Below are positions 1 through 8,926 of a stretch of 64,000 nucleotides of DNA, piece after piece. The notes beneath the pieces are model-generated. The model made no database searches. It was not told where the DNA came from and saw nothing but the letters and a program-made list of their open reading frames with translations. Every line of letters starts with the position of its first letter. Positions within the stretch are counted from its first letter, which is position 1. Both the position numbers and the translations under genes were made by a program. This DNA comes from Sphaerisporangium album (GTDB lineage Bacteria; Actinomycetota; Actinomycetes; Streptosporangiales; Streptosporangiaceae). The DNA is taken from the NCBI RefSeq assembly GCF_003323745.1, contig NZ_QOIL01000013.1, positions 222,969 through 286,968 of the forward strand, written 5' to 3'.

Positions 1-2
1 AG

Positions 3-548
3 GCCGCCACCTCGCCGTTGACCCTGCAGGACCTGGAACGGCTCAAGGCCGTGGTGGGGCTCACTCCCGACGACGAGCAGGCTCTACTCGAAGCCGCGCG
101 CGTCCTGGCCGATCAGGCCGACGACATGGTCACGGCCTATCGCAAGCGGCTCGGCGAACTGCCGTTCATGCGGGCCTACTCGGGTTACCCCGACGGCACG
201 CCCAATCCGGGGTACGGCGCGGCGTCCAAGCCGCGCTTCGACCGGTTCATCATCGACGCCTGCACCCGCCCGCTCGATCAAGACTGGCTGAACTACCAGC
301 AGGAGATCGGGCTGCGCCACACTCGGGCCAAGAAGAACGCCACCGACCACGCCGACTCCCTCGACCACATCCCGATGCGTTATCTGCTCGCCTTCACCGC
401 CGTGGTCATCGCCACCGCGCGCGAGTATCTGGCCGCCACGGGCGCCCCGGCCGAGCTGGTGGATCGCATGCACGCCGCGTTCACCAAGTCGGTCATGCTG
501 CACGTCACCGTCTGGACCCGGCCGTATGTGGCCGCCGACGACTGGTGA
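3..548 (+). CDS. Protoglobin-domain protein (5' end outside window)
   Basis: Helical haem-binding globin of the protoglobin / globin-coupled-sensor family, lacking any sensor output domain in the visible part. The conserved block W-x2-Y-x2-EIGLRH supplies the likely proximal histidine and is followed by a C-terminal helix pair (MRYLLAFTAVVIATAREYL, then MHAAFTKSVMLHVTVW). Members bind O2, CO or NO. The frame is open to the window edge and the TTG at 18 has no ribosome-binding site, so the true start is probably upstream. The dehalogenase gene follows 53 bp later on the same strand, so they may be cotranscribed. Family assignment is fairly secure; physiological role unknown. Confidence 0.8.
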   Translation, partial: AATSPLTLQDLERLKAVVGLTPDDEQALLEAARVLADQADDMVTAYRKRLGELPFMRAYSGYPDGTPNPGYGAASKPRFDRFIIDACTRPLDQDWLNYQQEIGLRHTRAKKNATDHADSLDHIPMRYLLAFTAVVIATAREYLAATGAPAELVDRMHAAFTKSVMLHVTVWTRPYVAADDW

Positions 549-601
549 CCACAGCCCAGCCCAGGCACGGACCATCGAATAAGCCTTGAGGGTGGACGAC
601 A

Positions 602-1345
602 ATGATGAACCACCACAACCTGACCACGCCCGCCGGCTCAGGCGGCGAGTGGATCGGCGGCGAGCCCCGCGTGCTCGTCTTCGACGTGAACGAGACGCTG
701 ATCGACTTCGAGTCGATGAACCCGATCTTCGAGCGGATCTTCGGCGACAAGCGCGTCCTGCGCGAGTGGCTCGGCCACCTGATCATGTACTCGATGACCA
801 TCACCCTGTCCGGCCTGTACGAGGGGTACTTCACCCTGGGCCAGGGGCTGCTGAAGATGGTCGGCGAAATCCACGGCGTCCACGTCACCGACGGCGACGT
901 GAAGGAGATCGGCCAGGCCATGCTGACCATGCCCGCCCACCCCGACGTCGAACAGGGCCTGACCCGGCTCAAGGACGCGGGTTTTCGCCTGGTCACCCTG
1001 ACCAACTCACCGGCCAACCCGGGCGGGCCGAGCCCGCTGGAGCACGCCGGACTCGCGCCGTTCTTCGAGCGGCAGTTCACCATCGAGACCGTCCGCGCCT
1101 ACAAACCGGCCCCGCAGGTCTACCACCTGGTCGCCCAGGAGCTGGCCGTACCACCGTCCACCTGCTGCATGATCGCCTGCCACGTCTGGGACACAGTAGG
1201 AGCCCAGAGCGCCGGCTACACCGCCGGGCTGATCACCCGGCCCGGCAACGCGCCACTGCCGGTGGACTCGCTGCCGCGACCCAACCTCATCGCACCGGAC
1301 CTTCCCGGCCTGGCCGACCAACTCATCCGGCGCCGGCGCCCGTAG
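602..1345 (+). CDS. Haloacid dehalogenase, type II (HAD superfamily)
   Basis: 247 residues. HAD motif I is VFDVNETL near residue 25 with the nucleophilic Asp; motif II is the T-N-S of TLTNSP; motif III is the lysine of YKPAPQVY; motif IV is CHVWDTVGAQSAGY. This order and the ASHxWD-like last motif are typical of type II 2-haloacid dehalogenases, which hydrolyse 2-haloalkanoates through an Asp ester. The true substrate is not known and many such proteins are generic phosphatases. Start ATG at 602 follows GGGTGGAC; a second ATG comes directly after. It sits between the protoglobin and RidA genes on one strand. Confidence 0.85.
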   Translation: MMNHHNLTTPAGSGGEWIGGEPRVLVFDVNETLIDFESMNPIFERIFGDKRVLREWLGHLIMYSMTITLSGLYEGYFTLGQGLLKMVGEIHGVHVTDGDVKEIGQAMLTMPAHPDVEQGLTRLKDAGFRLVTLTNSPANPGGPSPLEHAGLAPFFERQFTIETVRAYKPAPQVYHLVAQELAVPPSTCCMIACHVWDTVGAQSAGYTAGLITRPGNAPLPVDSLPRPNLIAPDLPGLADQLIRRRRP

Positions 1346-1445
1346 CCGATGACAGCACAGGTCGTGACATTTCGAGCGGCTCGAAGTGCACATGACGCCA
1401 GCGTGCTCGTACCGCAGGGCCGTGCGCGGTGAAAGGAGATCATTG

Positions 1446-1841
1446 ATGGGAAGAGAGACCATCCGCGTCGAACCCCTGTCGACCTACCTGGAACGCTGGA
1501 AGGCGCCGACCTCGGCCGTCACCCGAAGCGGCGAGACCCTGTACGTATCGGGTTTCCCGCCGTTCGACCCCGACACCGGCCAGGTCATCGAGGGCGCCTC
1601 GATCGAACGACAGACCGAAATCGTCCTGGAGCAGATGAAACTCTGCCTGGAGACGGCCGGCTCCTCCCTGGGCAACGTTCTCAAATGCACCGTGTACTGC
1701 ACATCGATCGAGAAATTCGCTGCTGTCAACGCGGTCTACGCCCGTTACTTCCCCAGCGATCCACCCGCCCGGATCTTCGTGAACGTCCCGGCCTGGCCGG
1801 GGACCTTCGACATCGAAATAGACTGCGTCGCCACCTCCTGA
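1446..1841 (+). CDS. RidA family protein (YjgF/UK114)
   Basis: 131 residues, the usual length of the family. RidA proteins form trimers and hydrolyse reactive enamine/imine intermediates released by PLP enzymes. Visible hallmarks are LYVSGFPPFDPDTG, QTEIVLEQMKLCLETAG, the VLKCTVYCTSIEKFAAVNAVY strand-helix, and the substrate-site arginine in DPPARIFVNVP. ATG at 1446 is chosen because AAAGGAG lies 8-9 bases upstream. The gene ends where an unrelated Tn3 stump on the other strand begins, so it sits at an element boundary. Confidence 0.88.
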   Translation: MGRETIRVEPLSTYLERWKAPTSAVTRSGETLYVSGFPPFDPDTGQVIEGASIERQTEIVLEQMKLCLETAGSSLGNVLKCTVYCTSIEKFAAVNAVYARYFPSDPPARIFVNVPAWPGTFDIEIDCVATS

Positions 1842-1844
1842 CGC

Positions 1845-2446
1845 ATCGCCCGCCACCACAACCGCCCGCGCGGCTCCGGGGCGGCGCGCTCGGCCAGCGT
1901 GCGATACAGCCGCGCGTGCTCGGCCCGGCGCACCTCGCTGATCAGCCGCGTCAGCGTGGTGATCCCCGCAGGCAGCAGAATGCCCTCGCGCAGCATGTGC
2001 ACCACGGCGCGGTCGAACAGCGCCCGCGGCCCCTCGATCGTCGACCACACCCGGGCTGCCAGATAGTCGCGGACCTCCTGCTCACGTTTGGAGAACTCCG
2101 ACAGCTCCATCAGGTCCCGGATCTCCCAGGCGTGCTCGTAGGCGGTCTTCGGCCAAATAAGGTACTCCGGCGCGCACACCGGGTCGATGCCCAGCTGCTC
2201 GGCGACGAACTCCAGAACCTGCCCCGGCACGTCCAGGGGGTCTTCGGCCAGGAAGGCGCCGAGCATCCGCACGGTCCCCCACTGCACCGCCCACCCCAGC
2301 TTCGTCGCCGGGCGGCGCTTACTCGCCAGTGCTTCCAGCGCCTTGGCGTCCAGCCGGAAGAACTGCTCCAGCTCGGCCACCGACACCTCGGGCCGGAACC
2401 GGAGATAGCGGGCTACTTGCTCATCTGAGAGGAAATCCACAGGCAT
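1845..2446 (-). pseudogene. Tn3-family transposase, N-terminal fragment (DUF4158)
   Basis: Reads PVDFLSDEQVARYLRFRP then FRLDAKALEALASKRRPATK, LGWAVQWGTVRMLGAFL and REQEVRDYLAARVW: the DUF4158 N-terminal region of Tn3-type transposases (about 200 of roughly 1000 residues). The start is ATG at 2446; the reading frame runs out into the antisense of ridA near 1845, so the central and catalytic parts are missing. No terminal inverted repeat is evident. It is a truncated, inactive stump. Confidence 0.82.
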
Positions 2447-2479
2447 GAGCAGGCACGCTAGGACGCTCGACCAGGGCAA

Positions 2480-2737
2480 ACAGCCCTCGTCACCGAATCG
2501 TCGTCAAGATCGACTCTCTAGCGCCAAAATCCGGACCGATCCTCCCCGGAGGCCAGTTGCCGCCCGTCGTCGGGCCGGCGGGGGAGCCCTGGGCGGCACG
2601 CACTGCCGCTGGCCGGCGAGCTGCGTGGCCAGGGCTGTGACGTCCCCGGCGAACTCCTGCCCTCGATCGCGCCGGACCACCGCCAGAACATCAGCTTCCG
2701 ATTCTTCGCCGCTCCCCAGGCCTGCGCCGGGAGTGGC
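2480..2737. other. Gene-poor spacer, possible element debris
   Basis: No convincing gene. A plus-strand frame around 2615-2715 (GELRGQGCDVPGELLPSIAP...) has coding-like codon choice and resembles, weakly, the extreme C-terminus of some Tn3 transposases, but I cannot establish this from the sequence alone. Confidence 0.25.
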
Positions 2738-3865
2738 TCATTGGTCCTGCTGGTGTCCGGGGATCAAAGCGAGCAGGCTTTCGGGGATGTCGCCGAACAT
2801 CTCCTCAAGGTGCCGGGCCGCTTCGGCGTCGGCTTGGCTGTTGCGGGTGAACATGGCCTGCTCGTATTCGGTGAGGGCGGCCTCGATGTCGTCGGGGTGT
2901 GCGGCGAGGGCTTTGCCTAGTTCGGCGCCGTCGTACATCGCCAGGTTGGCGCCTTCGCCGTTGGGGGCCTGTAGGTGTGCGGCGTCGCCGACCAGGGTCA
3001 CCCCCGGCACCCGATCCCACCGGTGCCCGGCCGGCAGGGTGTAGTGCGGGCGCAGGACGGGTGGGGTGTCGCCGTCGGTGATCAGCGCGGTGAGCTCGGG
3101 GGCCCAGCCGTCGAACTCCTGCGCGATCCGCGCGGTGGCCACGGCGGCATCGGTGAAATCGATGGCGTCGAACCAGTCCTGCGGCTTGGTGAGCTCCACG
3201 TAGGTGTGCAGGGTGTCGCCGCGTTCCCGGTGAGCGTGGATCGCCCTGTCGGGTGCGGGTGCCATCAGAGACCCGCCGCCGACCGCTCGCGCGGCGGCCG
3301 GGTGTCGGGTGTCGGCGTCGAACAGGTAGGTCTCGACGAACGACGTGCCGGCGTACACAGGTGTCGCCTCCGACAGCAGCGGCCGGACCCGTGACCACGC
3401 GCCGTCCGCGCCGACCAGCAGGTCGGCGGTGACGGTGCTGCCGTCGGCGAAGGTCACCTCGTGGCGGCCCCCGCCAAGGGCGCGGGCGCCGCTGACCCTG
3501 CGCCTCCACCGCACGGTGCCCGCCGGGAGCGCGTCGAGCAGCATCTGCCGCAGGTCGGCGCGCTGCGCCTCCGGGCGACCGCCCGTGCCGTCGTCGGCCT
3601 TCTCGACCAGGACGGCGCCGTCTGGGCCCAGGATCCGCATCGCCTGGCGGCCCTCCAGGACCAGGCCGCGGAACTCCTCCATCAGACCGGCCGCCTCGAT
3701 GGCGAGCTGCCCGTTGTAGTCGTGGATGTCGAGCATCCCGCCCTGCGCGCGCGCCGTCGGCGAGGCCTCCGCCTCATAGACCACGACCGGAATCTGGTGG
3801 ACGTGCAGGACGCGGGCCAACGTGAGTCCGCCGAGCCCGGCGCCGATGATCGTGACGGTGTGCAT
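2738..3865 (-). CDS. FAD-dependent monooxygenase, Tet(X)-like
   Basis: 375 residues. N-terminal Rossmann motif GAGLGGLTLARVL binds FAD; GGMLDIHDYNGQLAIEAAGL matches the GGxLDxHxxxGQxA block of Tet(X)-type monooxygenases; the second FAD motif is LVGDAAHLQAPNGEGANLA; EYEQAMF near the C-terminus is also Tet(X)-like. Class A flavoprotein hydroxylases use NADPH and O2; Tet(X) inactivates tetracyclines, but most actinomycete relatives have unknown substrates. It is divergent from a TetR regulator whose upstream region carries repeated operator-like motifs, so a ligand-induced detoxification pair is the simplest reading. Confidence 0.82.
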   Translation of the reverse strand: MHTVTIIGAGLGGLTLARVLHVHQIPVVVYEAEASPTARAQGGMLDIHDYNGQLAIEAAGLMEEFRGLVLEGRQAMRILGPDGAVLVEKADDGTGGRPEAQRADLRQMLLDALPAGTVRWRRRVSGARALGGGRHEVTFADGSTVTADLLVGADGAWSRVRPLLSEATPVYAGTSFVETYLFDADTRHPAAARAVGGGSLMAPAPDRAIHAHRERGDTLHTYVELTKPQDWFDAIDFTDAAVATARIAQEFDGWAPELTALITDGDTPPVLRPHYTLPAGHRWDRVPGVTLVGDAAHLQAPNGEGANLAMYDGAELGKALAAHPDDIEAALTEYEQAMFTRNSQADAEAARHLEEMFGDIPESLLALIPGHQQDQ

Positions 3866-3920
3866 CGTGGCTCCTTCGAATCAAAGCCGCCCGGCGAGGC
3901 GGGCCGGCATCTCTGATGCG

Positions 3921-3978
3921 GCGTTCCAATAGTGGAACGACACTCCATGTTGGAACAGTACTCCATGTTGGAACACTG
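3921..3978. promoter_or_regulatory. Operator cluster between monooxygenase and tetR-type gene
   Basis: Contains a perfect dyad GTTCC-N6-GGAAC (3923-3938), then two tandem 18-bp units starting CTCCATGTTGGAACA (3943-3960 and 3961-3978), and a partial third CTCC. It lies in the divergent intergenic region (3866-4002), directly ahead of the TetR start. I infer binding sites of the adjacent TetR protein. Confidence 0.6.
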
Positions 3979-4002
3979 CTCCAGACGTGGCAGAATCAGA
4001 CC

Positions 4003-4746
4003 ATGGCCATTCGGACGCGTCAGTCGCAGCGGCGCAGACAGGCGCTCTCCCGTGAGCGCATCATCGAGGCCGCCGTCGAGCTGCTCGACGCGGCCGGCGA
4101 GGGCGGGCTGACGGTGCGGGCACTGACCGAGCGCCTGGCGACCGGGTCCGGGGCGATCTACTGGCACGTGGGCACCAGGGGCGAGCTGCTGGACGCCGCG
4201 ACCGACACCGTCATCGCCGCCGCTCTGGCCGCCGAGCCCGCCCGGGCTCCGGACACGCCCCAAGACGAGATCCGCGTCGTCGCGCTCGGCCTGTTCGACG
4301 CGATCGCCGAACACCAGTGGCTCGCCACGCAGCTGGCCATTCAGCTCACCCGCAGCCCATGGGGGCCGGTGACGCTGGGAATCTTCGAAAGCATCGGCCG
4401 GCAGGTCCGCGCCCTGGGCGTGCCGCAGGGCAACTGGTTCACCGCGACCTCGGCGCTGGTGCACTACATCCTTGGCGCCACCATCCAGAACGCCCAGATC
4501 GGCGAAGACACCTCCGTTGCCGAGCCCGACGCGGACCGCGCCGACGCGGACCGGGCCGAGTTCCTCGACGCCGCGTCCAGGGCCTGGCAAGAACTCGACC
4601 CCGGCGACTACCCGTTCATGCGGGCCATCGCGGACCAGATGCGCGAGCACAACGACCGCGAGCAGTTCCTCGCCGGGATCGATCTCGTCCTCACCGGGAT
4701 CACCCACCTCCAGCCACCCACCGGACAGGCGCACATCGCCGAGTGA
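4003..4746 (+). CDS. TetR family regulator with TetR-class C-terminal domain
   Basis: 247 residues from ATG 4003 (an upstream in-frame ATG at 3916 would run through the operator repeats and is rejected). N-terminal HTH: LSRERIIEAAVELLDAAG, LTVRALTERLATGSGAIYWHV. The C-terminal half (ATSALVHYILGATIQNAQ) looks like the tetracycline-repressor-type ligand/dimer domain. A local DADRADADRAE repeat sits near residues 175-185. Divergent to the Tet(X)-like monooxygenase, so it probably represses that gene and itself until ligand binds. Confidence 0.85.
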   Translation: MAIRTRQSQRRRQALSRERIIEAAVELLDAAGEGGLTVRALTERLATGSGAIYWHVGTRGELLDAATDTVIAAALAAEPARAPDTPQDEIRVVALGLFDAIAEHQWLATQLAIQLTRSPWGPVTLGIFESIGRQVRALGVPQGNWFTATSALVHYILGATIQNAQIGEDTSVAEPDADRADADRAEFLDAASRAWQELDPGDYPFMRAIADQMREHNDREQFLAGIDLVLTGITHLQPPTGQAHIAE

Positions 4747-5111
4747 GCGTCAGGCGCAGCCCATCGTGGCGTTACGGCCGGCTACGCCCGCACCTCCGCG
4801 ACGACAGGCACGACTCACCCTCAACGCCACTCAAGGCGAGATGGTCGAAACCGGACGATCGCGTCGATCGCCTCGCCCAGATCTGAGCCGGCCGCAGCTC
4901 CTCGCCGTACTCGGTGACCTCGGCGGTCATCGGCGGCCTTCACTGATGCGGTTTCGCGTGGGTCGTTCTGGAGCCGCTGATGGCCTAGCGGTTGCCGCCG
5001 TTCGAGTCTTCAGGTGGCAAGAGTCGAATTCTGCCGCCACGCTTGTGCCACCACTATTCAGTGTTACTATGTACCAGTAGCTAGCGACATTGAGTAGATG
5101 AAGGGTGTCCC
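4747..5111. other. Intergenic, no gene recognised
   Basis: 365 bases without a convincing reading frame. The last part (about 5050-5100) is AT-richer and holds the likely promoter/operator of the PadR operon: the segment TACTATGTACCAGTAG is near-palindromic, as PadR sites often are. Confidence 0.4.
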
Positions 5112-5441
5112 ATGGGCAAGCAGGTGACGGAGATGCTCAAGGGAACGCTTGAGGGCATCGTCCTGGCGATCCTGTCCGGCCGGCCCGCGTACGGCTACGA
5201 GATCACGGCGTGGCTGCGGGATCAGGGCTTCTCCGACATCGCCGAGGGAACCGTCTACGCGCTGCTCATCAGGATCGAGCAGCGCGGCTTTGTCGACGTG
5301 GAGAAGGTCCCGTCCGAGAAGGGGCCGCCGCGCAAGGTGTATTCCCTCAACGCTCAGGGACGGGAGTACCTCGAAGAGTTCTGGAGGACCTGGAGCTTCC
5401 TCGCAGAACGGCTGGAACAGCTCCGCAAAGGAGGCAGATGA
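5112..5441 (+). CDS. PadR family transcriptional regulator
   Basis: 109 residues. Compact winged helix: LKGTLEGIVLAILSGRPAYGYEI, then ITAWLRDQGFSDIAEGTVYALL (recognition helix) and KGPPRKVYSLNAQGREYL (wing), ending in a short dimerisation helix WRTWSFLAERLEQLRK. First gene of an operon in which its TGA overlaps the next reading frame and an ABC exporter follows. PadR-DUF1048-ABC sets are common self-regulated multidrug exporters; the regulator probably represses its own operon. Confidence 0.9.
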   Translation: MGKQVTEMLKGTLEGIVLAILSGRPAYGYEITAWLRDQGFSDIAEGTVYALLIRIEQRGFVDVEKVPSEKGPPRKVYSLNAQGREYLEEFWRTWSFLAERLEQLRKGGR

Positions 5442-5443
5442 CC

Positions 5444-5833
5444 ATGTCTGATGCTGAAAAGGGCGGCTTCATCTCAAAGGTGATCGGCCCCAAGCGGCGG
5501 TGGTGGCAGTACAAGGCGCGCGTGGGACAACTTCCGCCGAACTACCGCACGGCGGTCGAAGCGATCGAGCGGTACCTGATGCACTACGTGCCGAGGGACC
5601 GGGACAGCGCGGAGTCGCAGTTCGAGGATCTTGTGGATCTGTTCGAACAGGCCGCGGCGGATGGAACGCCGATCCGCAAGATCGTCGGGGACAACCCGGT
5701 CGAGTTCGTGGAGACGTTCGTCGCGAACTACTCGGATGGCGGCTATGTCCCCGCCCGGGCGCGGGAGCGGCTGATCAGTGCTGTCGAACGCGCTGAGGGA
5801 GAAGAGACCGGAAAGAAGGGAGGGACGGTCTGA
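5444..5833 (+). CDS. DUF1048 family protein
   Basis: 129 residues from ATG 5444, which lies 9 bases after AAAGGAGG; the ATG at 5438 (overlapping the PadR stop) is too close to that site. All-helical small protein typical of DUF1048: ISKVIGPKRRWWQYKARVGQLPPNYRTAVEAIERYL, then DLVDLFEQAAADGTPIRKIVGDNPVEFVETF. The family regularly sits between PadR regulators and ABC transporters; its function is not established. Its stop codon overlaps the ATPase start (ATGA-type), indicating translational coupling. Confidence 0.85.
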   Translation: MSDAEKGGFISKVIGPKRRWWQYKARVGQLPPNYRTAVEAIERYLMHYVPRDRDSAESQFEDLVDLFEQAAADGTPIRKIVGDNPVEFVETFVANYSDGGYVPARARERLISAVERAEGEETGKKGGTV

Positions 5834-6627
5834 TGCCGACACGGCCGCAAGCCCCGGCGATCCAAGTGCAGGGCCTGGAGAAGTCGTACGGGAAGCTGCG
5901 CGTGCTGCGCGGCGTGGAGTTCGGCGTGGCGCGGGGCAGCATCTTCGCCCTGCTCGGCTCCAACGGCGCCGGCAAGACCACGGTCGTGAGAATCCTGTCC
6001 ACGCTGCTCAAGGCAGACGCGGGGACCGCCGGCGTCAACGGCTTCGACGTCGCCACGCAGGCTGCGGACGTGCGGGAGTCCATCAGCCTCACCGGACAGT
6101 TCGCCGCCGTCGACGAGATCCTCAGCGGGCGGGAGAACCTCGTGCTGGTCGCCCGGTTGCGGCACCTCAAGGGTCCGGGCAAGATCGCGGATGACCTGCT
6201 CGAGCGCTTCTCGTTGGCCGACGCGGGCGCCCGGAAGGTGTCGACGTATTCGGGTGGCATGCGCCGCCGCCTGGACATCGCGATGAGCCTCATCGGGAAT
6301 CCGCCGGTGATCTTCCTGGACGAGCCGACGACCGGGCTCGACCCCCAGGCGCGCCTCGAGGTGTGGCAGGCCGTCAGGGAACTCGCCGGGCAGGGCACGA
6401 CGGTGCTGCTCACGACGCAGTATCTGGACGAGGCCGAACACCTCGCCGACCGGATCGCGATCCTCCACGAGGGCCGGATCATCGTGAACGGCACCCTCAC
6501 CGAGCTCAAGCAGCTGCTCCCGCCCGCCAAAGTCGAGTACGTCGAAAAGCAGCCGACCCTCGAGGACGTCTTCCTCGCGCTCGTCGGTGCCGACAGCAAG
6601 GACCGCAACGTCGGCACGAACGCATAA
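5833..6627 (+). CDS. ABC transporter ATP-binding protein (DrrA-like)
   Basis: 264 residues. Walker A GSNGAGKTT near residue 40, signature YSGGMRRRLDIAMSL, Walker B VIFLDEPTTGLDPQ, and the C-terminal GTLTELKQLLP / PTLEDVFLALVG tail of the daunorubicin-resistance ATPase group. It energises export by the permease encoded 9 bp downstream. Cytoplasmic, peripheral to the membrane. Coupled to the DUF1048 gene by overlapping stop and start. Confidence 0.93.
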   Translation: MPTRPQAPAIQVQGLEKSYGKLRVLRGVEFGVARGSIFALLGSNGAGKTTVVRILSTLLKADAGTAGVNGFDVATQAADVRESISLTGQFAAVDEILSGRENLVLVARLRHLKGPGKIADDLLERFSLADAGARKVSTYSGGMRRRLDIAMSLIGNPPVIFLDEPTTGLDPQARLEVWQAVRELAGQGTTVLLTTQYLDEAEHLADRIAILHEGRIIVNGTLTELKQLLPPAKVEYVEKQPTLEDVFLALVGADSKDRNVGTNA

Positions 6628-6636
6628 GGAACAACG

Positions 6637-7398
6637 ATGACCAAGCATGTCTTCGGCGACACCGCCGTCCTGCTGGGACGATCCCTGCGCCACATCACGC
6701 GTAGCGTGGACACCGTCATCACGACCACGATCACGCCGATCGCCATGATGCTGCTGTTCGTCTACGTGTTCGGCGGCGCGATCAAGTCAGGGTCGGTGTC
6801 GTATGTGAACTATCTGCTGCCCGGTATTCTGCTCATCACGGTGGCCTCGGGCATCGCCTATACCGCGTTCCGGCTGTTCCTGGATATGAAGAGCGGTATC
6901 TTCGAGCGGTTCCAGTCCATGCCGATCGCGCGGTCGTCGGTGCCGTGGGCGCATGTGCTGACCTCGCTGGTCGCCAATCTGATCTCGCTGGTGGTGGTCG
7001 TGCTGGTCGCCCTGCTCATGGGCTTCCGGTCGGGGGCGGGAGTGGCGGCGTGGCTCGCGGTCGCCGGCATCCTGATCCTGTTCACCCTGGCGCTGACGTG
7101 GCTCGCCGTCATCCCCGGCCTGTCCGCCAAGACCGCGGACGGCGCCGGCGCCTTCTCCTACCCGCTCATCTTCCTGCCGTTCGTCAGCTCGGCATTCGTG
7201 CCCACCGACACCATGCCCGGCCCGGTCCGCGCCTTCGCCGAACACCAGCCGGTGACCTCCATCGTCAACGCCATCCGCGACCTGTTCACACAGCAACCGG
7301 TCGGCACCGACATCTGGACCGCCCTCACCTGGTGCCTCGGCCTCCTCATCGCCGCGTACGCCCTCGCCATGGCCACCTATCGCCGCAAAATCGCCTAG
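6637..7398 (+). CDS. ABC-2 type transporter permease
   Basis: 253 residues with about six hydrophobic segments (first around ITTTITPIAMMLLFVYVFGG; later LLPGILLITVASGIAYTAF, VANLISLVVVVLVALLMGF, LAVAGILILFTLALTWLAV, and a C-terminal helix LTWCLGLLIAAYALAM). The FxxFxSSAFVPTDTMP-type loop is characteristic of DrrB-like ABC-2 permeases. Last gene of the PadR operon; the pair probably exports a hydrophobic drug. Its stop codon touches the stop of an IS stump on the other strand, so the operon ends at an old insertion. Confidence 0.9.
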   Translation: MTKHVFGDTAVLLGRSLRHITRSVDTVITTTITPIAMMLLFVYVFGGAIKSGSVSYVNYLLPGILLITVASGIAYTAFRLFLDMKSGIFERFQSMPIARSSVPWAHVLTSLVANLISLVVVVLVALLMGFRSGAGVAAWLAVAGILILFTLALTWLAVIPGLSAKTADGAGAFSYPLIFLPFVSSAFVPTDTMPGPVRAFAEHQPVTSIVNAIRDLFTQQPVGTDIWTALTWCLGLLIAAYALAMATYRRKIA

Positions 7399-7535
7399 GC
7401 CGTGTTGATCGAGTCTGTCTTGATCCAGATCAGCGTGGCGGAGAGGCAGATCACGGCGCGGTAGTCGCGTGCGATCTGGTCGGTGCGCATCGCGATTCCG
7501 CGCCATTGCTTAAGACAGTTGAAGCACCGTTCAAG
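7395..7535 (-). pseudogene. IS5-family transposase, C-terminal fragment
   Basis: Minus-strand frame reads ERCFNCLKQWRGIAMRT, then RDYRAVICLSATLIWI and stops. This is the conserved C-terminus (E..N.LK..R.iA.RyDK...Y.a) of IS5-type transposases. Only about 46 residues remain; its stop overlaps the permease stop at a CCTAGG palindrome. Confidence 0.75.
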
Positions 7536-7680
7536 CGGCTTTCCACAGTGCACCTATAGCTGTTAGGGCCTGGAGCTGCGGTGATTTGCTTTGACGGAAA
7601 CTCTGAATTCAACGCGGCCGCCGAGCCGCCTAAGACACGTAATATCGCGACTAGATCCTAGGTCGATGAGAGGAATGACC

Positions 7681-8880
7681 ATGGAACACACCGTCACCAC
7701 GCTGCCGACCGCGCGTCAGCCGGGCTGTCCCTTCGACCCGCCCAAGGAGCTGGTCCAGGCCCGCGAGCACGGCCCGATCAGCCGATACCCCTTCCCCGAC
7801 GGACACCAGGGCTGGCTGATCACCGGCTACGACCTGGTCCGGTCGGTCCTCGCCGACTCGCGGTTCAGCTCCCGCAAGGAGCTCATGCGCCACCACCCGA
7901 CCATCGATCTAGGCGACATCGAGGTCCCTCCGGCGCCGCCCGGCGAGTTCCTGCTCATGGACGAGCCGCAGCACAGCCGATACAGGAAGCCGCTGGTGGG
8001 CAAGTTCACCGTACGGCGAATGCGGCTGCTAACCGAGCGCGTCGAGCAGATCACCGCCGACCACCTCGACGCCATGGAGAAGGCCGGGCCGCCGGCGGAC
8101 CTGGTGACCGCGTTCGCCAAGCCCATCCCCGCCATCGTGATCTGTGAGCTGCTGGGGGTGCCGTACCAGGACCGGGGCTCCTTCCAGCAGCAGGTCGACT
8201 CGTTCCTCAGCGGGGAGACGAGCGACGAGGAGCTGATGGCGGCCTACACCGCGACCCAGCACTACCTCGCCGAACTGGTGGCCGCCAAGCGGGCCAACCC
8301 CACCGACGACGTGCTCAGCGACCTCACCGAGAGCGACCTGACCGACGAGGAGCTGAGGGGTGTCGCCCTGATCCTGCTGGCGGCCGGGCTCGACACCACC
8401 GCGAACATGCTGGCGCTGGGCACTTTCGCCCTGCTGCGCAACCCGGCGCAGCTGGCCGCGCTGCGCGCCGACTCCGCGCTCGCCGACCAGGCCGTGGAGG
8501 AGCTGCTGCGGTATCTGAGCGTGGCCAAGACGTTCATGAGGACGGCGCTGGAGGACGTCGAGCTGGGCGGCCGGACCATCGAGGCCGGTACGACGGTCAT
8601 CCTGTCCTACCACACGGCCAACCGCGACCCCGAGCGCTTCGCCGATCCCCACGTGCTCGACCTGCGCAGGCAGGACGGCGGGCACCTGGCCTTCGGCCAC
8701 GGCATCCACCAATGCCTGGGCCAGCAGCTGGCCCGCGTCGAGATGCGGGTCGCCTTCCCCGCGCTGATCAACCGCTTCCCCACGCTGCGCCTGGCCGTAC
8801 CGGCTGAAGAGGTAGCCCTGCGCCCGGAGACCGCCGACATCTTCGGGGTCAAGAGCCTGCCGGTCGCCTGGGACGTGTGA
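7681..8880 (+). CDS. Cytochrome P450
   Basis: 399 residues from ATG 7681, preceded by GAGAGGA; upstream in-frame ATGs at 7666 and 7675 overlap that site. Bacterial class I P450: I-helix AGLDTTANML, K-helix ExxR as EELLR, haem loop FGHGIHQCLGQQLAR with the cysteine thiolate ligand, and LLMDEPQHSRYRKPL in the C-helix region. It inserts oxygen into an unknown substrate using external ferredoxin and reductase, neither encoded nearby. Followed by a methyltransferase fragment, so it may be the survivor of a larger tailoring cluster. Confidence 0.93.
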   Translation: MEHTVTTLPTARQPGCPFDPPKELVQAREHGPISRYPFPDGHQGWLITGYDLVRSVLADSRFSSRKELMRHHPTIDLGDIEVPPAPPGEFLLMDEPQHSRYRKPLVGKFTVRRMRLLTERVEQITADHLDAMEKAGPPADLVTAFAKPIPAIVICELLGVPYQDRGSFQQQVDSFLSGETSDEELMAAYTATQHYLAELVAAKRANPTDDVLSDLTESDLTDEELRGVALILLAAGLDTTANMLALGTFALLRNPAQLAALRADSALADQAVEELLRYLSVAKTFMRTALEDVELGGRTIEAGTTVILSYHTANRDPERFADPHVLDLRRQDGGHLAFGHGIHQCLGQQLARVEMRVAFPALINRFPTLRLAVPAEEVALRPETADIFGVKSLPVAWDV

Positions 8881-8926
8881 CCGCGAGCCGGTAACGGTGA
8901 GGGCGCGTCCGGCCGCCGCCGCCAGG

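Noticed and set aside
2738..3865. Calling the monooxygenase a true tetracycline-inactivating Tet(X)
   Set aside because: Only family-level motifs are shared; actinomycete relatives act on many substrates, so the specific activity is not claimed.
4960..5045. Possible tRNA suggested by GTTCGAGTC
   Set aside because: No acceptor stem, D-arm or anticodon stem can be folded around it.
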